Position numbers and translations under genes: made by a program. This document shows, one piece after another, positions 60,458 through 64,000 of a stretch of 64,000 bases of DNA. Numbering within the stretch: position 1 is the first letter of the stretch; every line of letters begins with the position of its first letter. The stretch is from UBA6627 sp965248675 (GTDB lineage: Bacteria; Chloroflexota; Dehalococcoidia; UBA2979). Under the pieces are notes generated by a model, which was not told the origin of the DNA, did no database searches, and was given only the letters and a program-made list of their open reading frames with translations. The DNA lies in the NCBI GenBank assembly GCA_965248675.1, contig CBDFJZ010000006.1, forward strand, positions 372,001 through 436,000, written 5' to 3'.

Positions 60458-61657
60458 ATGAGCGACGTGGACCGGCTCCTCGCGGGTTTTGACGGTGGGG
60501 ATCTGCTCCGCCCGGACGCCTCGCAGCCGAACTTCATCGATCTGGTTCACGCGGTTGCCACGCTCGCCGGGGTCCCTGACCTTCCGCTATCACCAAACGC
60601 TTCGGAGATCGGCGAGCGGATCGGCGAGCCGGAGCACCTGGTGTTCGTGCTCGTCGACGGCCTCGTGGCGGCGAGCTTCGAGGATCTGCCCGCCGGCTCG
60701 TGGCTGCGCGGGCACCTCGCCGGCGATCTGCAGAGCGTGTTCCCATCGACGACCGGCGCCGCCGTCACCTCGATCGCCACCGGTGTTTGGCCGGCTGAGC
60801 ACGCGATCGTCGGGTGGTGGACCTACCTCCCGCAGCTGCGCGAGACGGCGTGCATCCTGCCGTTCGTACGGCACCGCGACGGCACGCCGCTCCTCGAGTG
60901 CGGCGTCGTGCCATCCGAGGCGTTCGGCGCGGACCCGATGATGGGACGCATGTCGCGCGCGACGGCGGTCTCGCAGCCGGCCTCGATCATCGACTCCGCC
61001 TACTCGACATGGTTCGGCGACGGCGCGAGCACGATCTCGTACGACAGTCATGAGGACGCCGCGGCCGCGATCGGCGAGCATGTGCGCGGCGCCTCTGGCC
61101 CCACGCACACCTACTGGTACACCCCGGCCGTCGATCACCAGTCGCACGAACATGGCGCCGCCTCGGACGAGGCGCGGAGCGCCCTAGCCGAGGTCGACGC
61201 GAGCGTGGCCACGCTGGCCGACGCACTCACCGGGCTCGATGCGCGGATCGTCCTCACCGCGGATCACGGCCACCGTGACGTCGGTCCGCGCTTCCCGATC
61301 GAACGCGACGACCCGCTCTGCACGTTCCTTCGTACCCCGCTCTCGGGCGACATGCGGCTGGGCTTCTATCACCTGCAGGACGGCGCGCGGCAGCCATTCA
61401 GCCACGAGTTCCACGATCGGTTCGGCGAGCACTTCGCCCTCATCACGACGCAAGAGCTCGAGGATCTGCGCCTGCTCGGCCCCGAGCCGCTCACCGCCGA
61501 AACGCGACGGCGCGTCGGCGACTTCACGTCGCTGGCCCTCGATGACTCGGTGATGCGGTACACCGGCGGGTCGGACGGCGATCACTTCATGCACCAGCGG
61601 TCGCACCACTCGGGGCTGTCACCGCTCGAGATGACCGTCCCCCTCGTGATCGGCTAA
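60458..61657 (+). CDS. alkaline phosphatase/nucleotide pyrophosphatase family protein
   Basis: 399 residues. Metal and nucleophile motif: LVFVLVDGLVAASFEDLP, then SVFPSTTGAAVTSIATGVWP with the catalytic Ser/Thr, and C-side ligands TYWYTPAVDHQSHEHG, IVLTADHGHRD and the late HFMHQRSHHSGLSPLEMTVP. Type I phosphodiesterase (PF01663) active site is complete. No signal peptide, so a cytoplasmic phosphodiesterase/phosphonate-type hydrolase is likely. Starts 72 bp after the DUF255 gene on the same strand. Followed by a hairpin element. Confidence 0.9.
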   Translation: MSDVDRLLAGFDGGDLLRPDASQPNFIDLVHAVATLAGVPDLPLSPNASEIGERIGEPEHLVFVLVDGLVAASFEDLPAGSWLRGHLAGDLQSVFPSTTGAAVTSIATGVWPAEHAIVGWWTYLPQLRETACILPFVRHRDGTPLLECGVVPSEAFGADPMMGRMSRATAVSQPASIIDSAYSTWFGDGASTISYDSHEDAAAAIGEHVRGASGPTHTYWYTPAVDHQSHEHGAASDEARSALAEVDASVATLADALTGLDARIVLTADHGHRDVGPRFPIERDDPLCTFLRTPLSGDMRLGFYHLQDGARQPFSHEFHDRFGEHFALITTQELEDLRLLGPEPLTAETRRRVGDFTSLALDDSVMRYTGGSDGDHFMHQRSHHSGLSPLEMTVPLVIG

Positions 61658-61686
61658 CCCCCTTCGGGGGTTGACGACGCTTCGCG
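61656..61686 (+). terminator. post-stop hairpin element (copy behind the phosphodiesterase)
   Basis: AACCCCC-TTC-GGGGGTT begins inside the stop codon, followed by GACGACGCTTCGCG, the tail shared with elements at 5935, 62746 and 63549. Confidence 0.7.
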
Positions 61687-61809
61687 CTCACGGTCGACCC
61701 CTCGAGGTTCCCGTCCGTCGCGCGTCGGCTCGCTGCTGGGCAGATCGAGGGCGCGGCGATCGTGTATACACACGGCAACTGCCGACGCAGCGCCCCCGAG
61801 GAGTACCGT

Positions 61810-62745
61810 ATGGACTACCGAGATGTCATCTACGAGACGGACGGCCGGCTCGCCTTCGTCACCCTCAACCGCCCGGAGAAGCTGAACGCCCTGAGCAACA
61901 ACCTCCGCGGCGAGGTGATGGACGCCATGCGCGAGGCCGAGCACAACCCCGAGGTCGGCGTGATCGTGCTGAAAGGCGCGGGGCGATCGTTCTCGGCTGG
62001 CTACGATCTCTCGCCCGCGCGCGCCGCCGGTAGCGGCGACCTGGTCAATCCTCGATCACACCTCCCGGAGACGGGGACGACACATCCCGGCCCGCAAACA
62101 TGGTCGCGCCACGTCGTGATGACGAACTGGACGATCTGGGAGCTGGCCAAGCCGGTCGTCGCCCAGGTGCATGGCCACTGCCTCGCTGGCGGCACCGAGC
62201 TCGCCTCGATCTGCGACTTCCGAATCGTCGCCGACGACGCGCAGGTCGGCTACCCGCCGGTCCGCGCGATGACCACGATGGACATGATGTGGAGCCCCTG
62301 GCACCTGCCCCCGGCCAAGGCCCGCGAATTCGCCTACGTCGGCGACTCCTTCTCCGGCACTGAAATGGCGAGGCTCGGTTGGGCGAACTATGCCGTCCCC
62401 GGCGACCAGCTCGACGAGTTCACCGATGAGTTCGCGCGCCGCATGGCGCACGTCGATAACGACATGCTGATGTACTCGAAGCGCGCCGTGAACCGCCAGT
62501 ACGAGAGCATGGGCATCCGCCACGGCCTCGCCTCCGGCACCGAGATCCAGGCCCTGAGCGCCCTGCGGCCCGCCGCCTCCGAGTGGGGACGGCGCGTCGC
62601 CGAGGACGGCCTGAAGGGCGCCCTCGAATGGCGCGACGGCCCGTTCCGCGACTTCCGAGGCGCCTACGACAGCGCCCCCCACGAGCGAGCGATCGCCGGC
62701 ACTGAGGGCAATGGCTCGGACGGCCCGAACCGCAAGGAGTACTAA
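61810..62745 (+). CDS. enoyl-CoA hydratase/isomerase family protein
   Basis: 311 residues from ATG 61810 (GAGGAG upstream), preferred over an ATG 48 bases earlier. Crotonase fold: RLAFVTLNRPEKLNALSNNL, oxyanion hole GAGRSFSAGYDL and VHGHCLAGGTELASICDFRI. One usual catalytic glutamate position falls in AQVGYPPVRAMTTMDMMWS without a clear Glu, so simple hydratase activity is uncertain; isomerase or other crotonase chemistry is possible. C-terminal part (YSKRAVNRQYESMGIRHGLA) is typical. Followed by a hairpin element. Confidence 0.88.
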   Translation: MDYRDVIYETDGRLAFVTLNRPEKLNALSNNLRGEVMDAMREAEHNPEVGVIVLKGAGRSFSAGYDLSPARAAGSGDLVNPRSHLPETGTTHPGPQTWSRHVVMTNWTIWELAKPVVAQVHGHCLAGGTELASICDFRIVADDAQVGYPPVRAMTTMDMMWSPWHLPPAKAREFAYVGDSFSGTEMARLGWANYAVPGDQLDEFTDEFARRMAHVDNDMLMYSKRAVNRQYESMGIRHGLASGTEIQALSALRPAASEWGRRVAEDGLKGALEWRDGPFRDFRGAYDSAPHERAIAGTEGNGSDGPNRKEY

Positions 62746-62774
62746 CCCCCTTCGGGGGCTACCGACGCTTCGCG
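62746..62774 (+). terminator. post-stop hairpin element (copy behind the crotonase)
   Basis: CCCCC-TTC-GGGGG directly after the TAA, then CTACCGACGCTTCGCG. Same layout as the copy at 61656. Confidence 0.7.
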
Positions 62775-62812
62775 CCTGCTACTCCACCCGGTAGCCGAGT
62801 GACGAAGAACGC

Positions 62813-63058
62813 GCCTCGTGGTGCCAGAAGCCGCTGCTACAAGAGGCCCCTGCTCAGTCTCAGAGCACGTCCGAGACACCCCAGCTCCTCCCGCCGCCAC
62901 CGACGGTAACGGCCGGCCAGGGGGCTCTCGGCTTGGATCGGTCCCAAGGACACCGGTCCCGTGGCCAGGAGTGTCGAGGGCCTCGCCCGTAGGGGCGATC
63001 GAATAGCCAGAGTGCCCCGGCGAACGACAGGTCGTGGGTAGCCGCGCGCCACCCTGAG
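62813..63058. repeat. dispersed hairpin repeat (variant A), copy at 62.8 kb
   Basis: Begins GCCTCGTGGTGCCAGAAGCC and contains CTCAGTCTCAGAGCACGTCC. It ends with the core GTGTCGAGGGCCTCGCCCGT and AGAGTGCCCCGGCGAACGA. Nearly parallel to 63131-63380; the inner stems are degraded here. Confidence 0.8.
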
Positions 63059-63130
63059 AATCAGACATCGCCAGCGGAACTGTTGCCCGGCGCCGGTCCG
63101 ATCGAGGACAGACTGTCCGTCACCCAGCAC

Positions 63131-63380
63131 GCCTCGTGGTGCCAGAAGCCGCTGCTGCAAGACGCCCCTGCTCAGTCTCAGAGCACGTCCGAGACACCCC
63201 AGGCTCCTCCCGCCGCCACCTGACGGTCGCGACGGCCGATCGGATCTCGGCTTGGAGGGGTCCCGGGGACACCTGTCCCCGGGCGGGGGTGTCGGGGGCC
63301 TCGCCCGTAGGGCGATCGAAAGGCCAGAGTGCCCCCGACGAACGACTCGTCGTACGCACGTCGCTCGCCAGCACAGAAAC
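63131..63380. repeat. dispersed hairpin repeat (variant A), copy at 63.1 kb
   Basis: Same start and CTCAGTCTCAGAGCACGTCC block as 62813. The core is well preserved: stem CCCGGGGACA-CC-TGTCCCCGGG, then outer arms GTCGGGGGC / GCCCCCGAC enclosing CGCCC-GTA-GGGCG, and GACGAACGA at the end, as in the 55.4-kb copies. Confidence 0.85.
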
Positions 63381-63548
63381 CAGCAGCCGACCTCGAAACG
63401 CCGACAGCTTGATCCGGCTAGCCCAGCAACACGAGCCAGCGCTCGCACCCAGCGCCGCCGAGCGGCGCACCGAGCTACGCGTCACCAGATGACACAGCCG
63501 ACGACGCTCGCCCCAGGTGCCCTCAGCCGCCGAAGGCGCTCGAGGGAC

Positions 63549-63577
63549 CGCGAAGCGTCATCGAGCCACGAAGTGGC
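63549..63577 (-). terminator. post-stop hairpin element (copy behind glnII)
   Basis: On the minus strand, directly after the TAG: GCCAC-TTC-GTGGC, then TCGATGACGCTTCGCG, matching the tails behind aroG, the phosphodiesterase and the crotonase. Confidence 0.7.
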
Positions 63578-64000
63578 CTAGCCGTCGAGCGCCTCGCACA
63601 CCGTATTCGTGATCAACCGCGTCACCACGTACGGGTCCATGTTCGCGTTGGGACGCCGGTCCTCGATGTAACCCTTCTGGTCGCGCTCCACCTGCCACGG
63701 GATACGCACCGAGGCACCACGGTCCGAGACGCCGTAGTTGTACTCGGTCCATGGCGCCGTCTCGTGGAGACCGGTCAACCGCTCGTCCACACCGGCTCCG
63801 TAGGCCGTGATGTGCTCGTCGTGCTTCTTGCCCAGCGCCTCCGCGGCGATCACGATCGGCTCGTACGACTCGCGCATCCCGTTAGTCGAGAAGTTCGTGT
63901 GAGCGCCGGCGCCGTTCCAGTCCCCTGGGATCGGCTTCGGGTGCAGCGTCGCGACCGTGTCGAACTCCTCGCCCAGGCGGTAGAGCAGCCAGCGAGCGAC
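63578..64000 (-). CDS. glnII: glutamine synthetase type II (GSII), C-terminal part
   Basis: Only the last 140 residues are inside the window; the gene continues past 64000. PKPIPGDWNGAGAHTNFSTN, then EHITAYGAGVDERLTGLHET, VSDRGASVRIPWQVERDQKG and YIEDRRPNANMDPYVVTRLI are diagnostic of the eukaryote-like GSII, not of GlnA (GSI). Converts glutamate, ammonia and ATP to glutamine. GSII is found in actinobacteria, rhizobia and scattered other bacteria. Followed by a post-stop hairpin element. Confidence 0.96.
   Translation of the reverse strand, partial: VARWLLYRLGEEFDTVATLHPKPIPGDWNGAGAHTNFSTNGMRESYEPIVIAAEALGKKHDEHITAYGAGVDERLTGLHETAPWTEYNYGVSDRGASVRIPWQVERDQKGYIEDRRPNANMDPYVVTRLITNTVCEALDG

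Larger units (their letters stand above)
62775..63548. other. noncoding space between convergent genes, filled by two repeat copies
   Basis: About 770 bp; reading frames present are mirrored in both repeat copies and lack gene features. No RNA gene recognised. Confidence 0.65.

Overview
GC-rich bacterial chromosome segment, densely coded on both strands with genes in small operons. The gene mix is family III CoA-transferases, an F420/flavin LLM oxidoreductase, a GSII-type glutamine synthetase, many hotdog and SRPBCC proteins, abundant lipoproteins, one TadE/G-like protein and a zinc-free S14. This suggests a Chloroflexota (Dehalococcoidia-like) or deep actinobacterial (Thermoleophilia-like) genome, but there is no rRNA and I saw no tRNA, so the phylum stays open.

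Layout. 1-8.2 kb: decayed sugar dehydrogenase, GNAT, esterase, FGGY kinase plus amidohydrolase, DAHP synthase, double hotdog protein. 8.25-11.2 kb: a hypothetical gene split by a 2,135-bp IS1595-family element with perfect 24-bp inverted repeats and an 8-bp target duplication. The element carries a truncated transposase, a DNA methyltransferase-HNH fusion and a 50-residue ORF, in that order and with overlapping stop/start codons. 11.3-16.7 kb: DinB, a zinc/manganese ABC transporter (znuABC-like), a TadG-like protein and a cysteine-free rpsN. 16.9-26.5 kb: CoA-transferase, broken lipoprotein, SRPBCC, flippase-like membrane protein plus macro domain, LLM oxidoreductase, FAD dehydrogenase, disulfide oxidoreductase, ABM monooxygenase. 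26.6-31.2 kb: TPP riboswitch and a thiamine-precursor operon (thiamine-binding protein, ThiX, ThiY, ThiZ) followed by a CtaG-like protein. 31.2-45 kb: lipoprotein, membrane glycosyltransferase, NIPSNAP, second CoA-transferase, DUF4242, Clp-N/HTH fusion, acyl-CoA dehydrogenase, DUF427, DNA glycosylase, ECF sigma factor with YCII partner, ArgE, methyltransferase, DUF6817-like. 45-55.3 kb: FAH hydrolase, several uncharacterised or lipoprotein genes, YheT-like hydrolase, DUF4386/TetR divergent pair, PanE, thioesterase. 55.3-64 kb: repeat-rich intergenic blocks around an ArsR-SRPBCC fusion, Nudix, DUF255 protein, phosphodiesterase, enoyl-CoA hydratase and the 3' part of glnII.

Two patterns run through the whole window. 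First, noncoding structure: a dispersed family of long nested hairpins in intergenic spaces, and a compact post-stop element (a short hairpin with a TTC loop followed by GACGCTTCGCG) behind four different genes. Second, sequence instability: many short tandem duplications (10-54 bp) inside or at the ends of genes, and seven genes interrupted by small frameshifts. Six of these are single-base, mostly in C/G runs, so sequencing error must be excluded before calling those genes dead. The seventh is a clean 10-bp duplication in the sigma factor.
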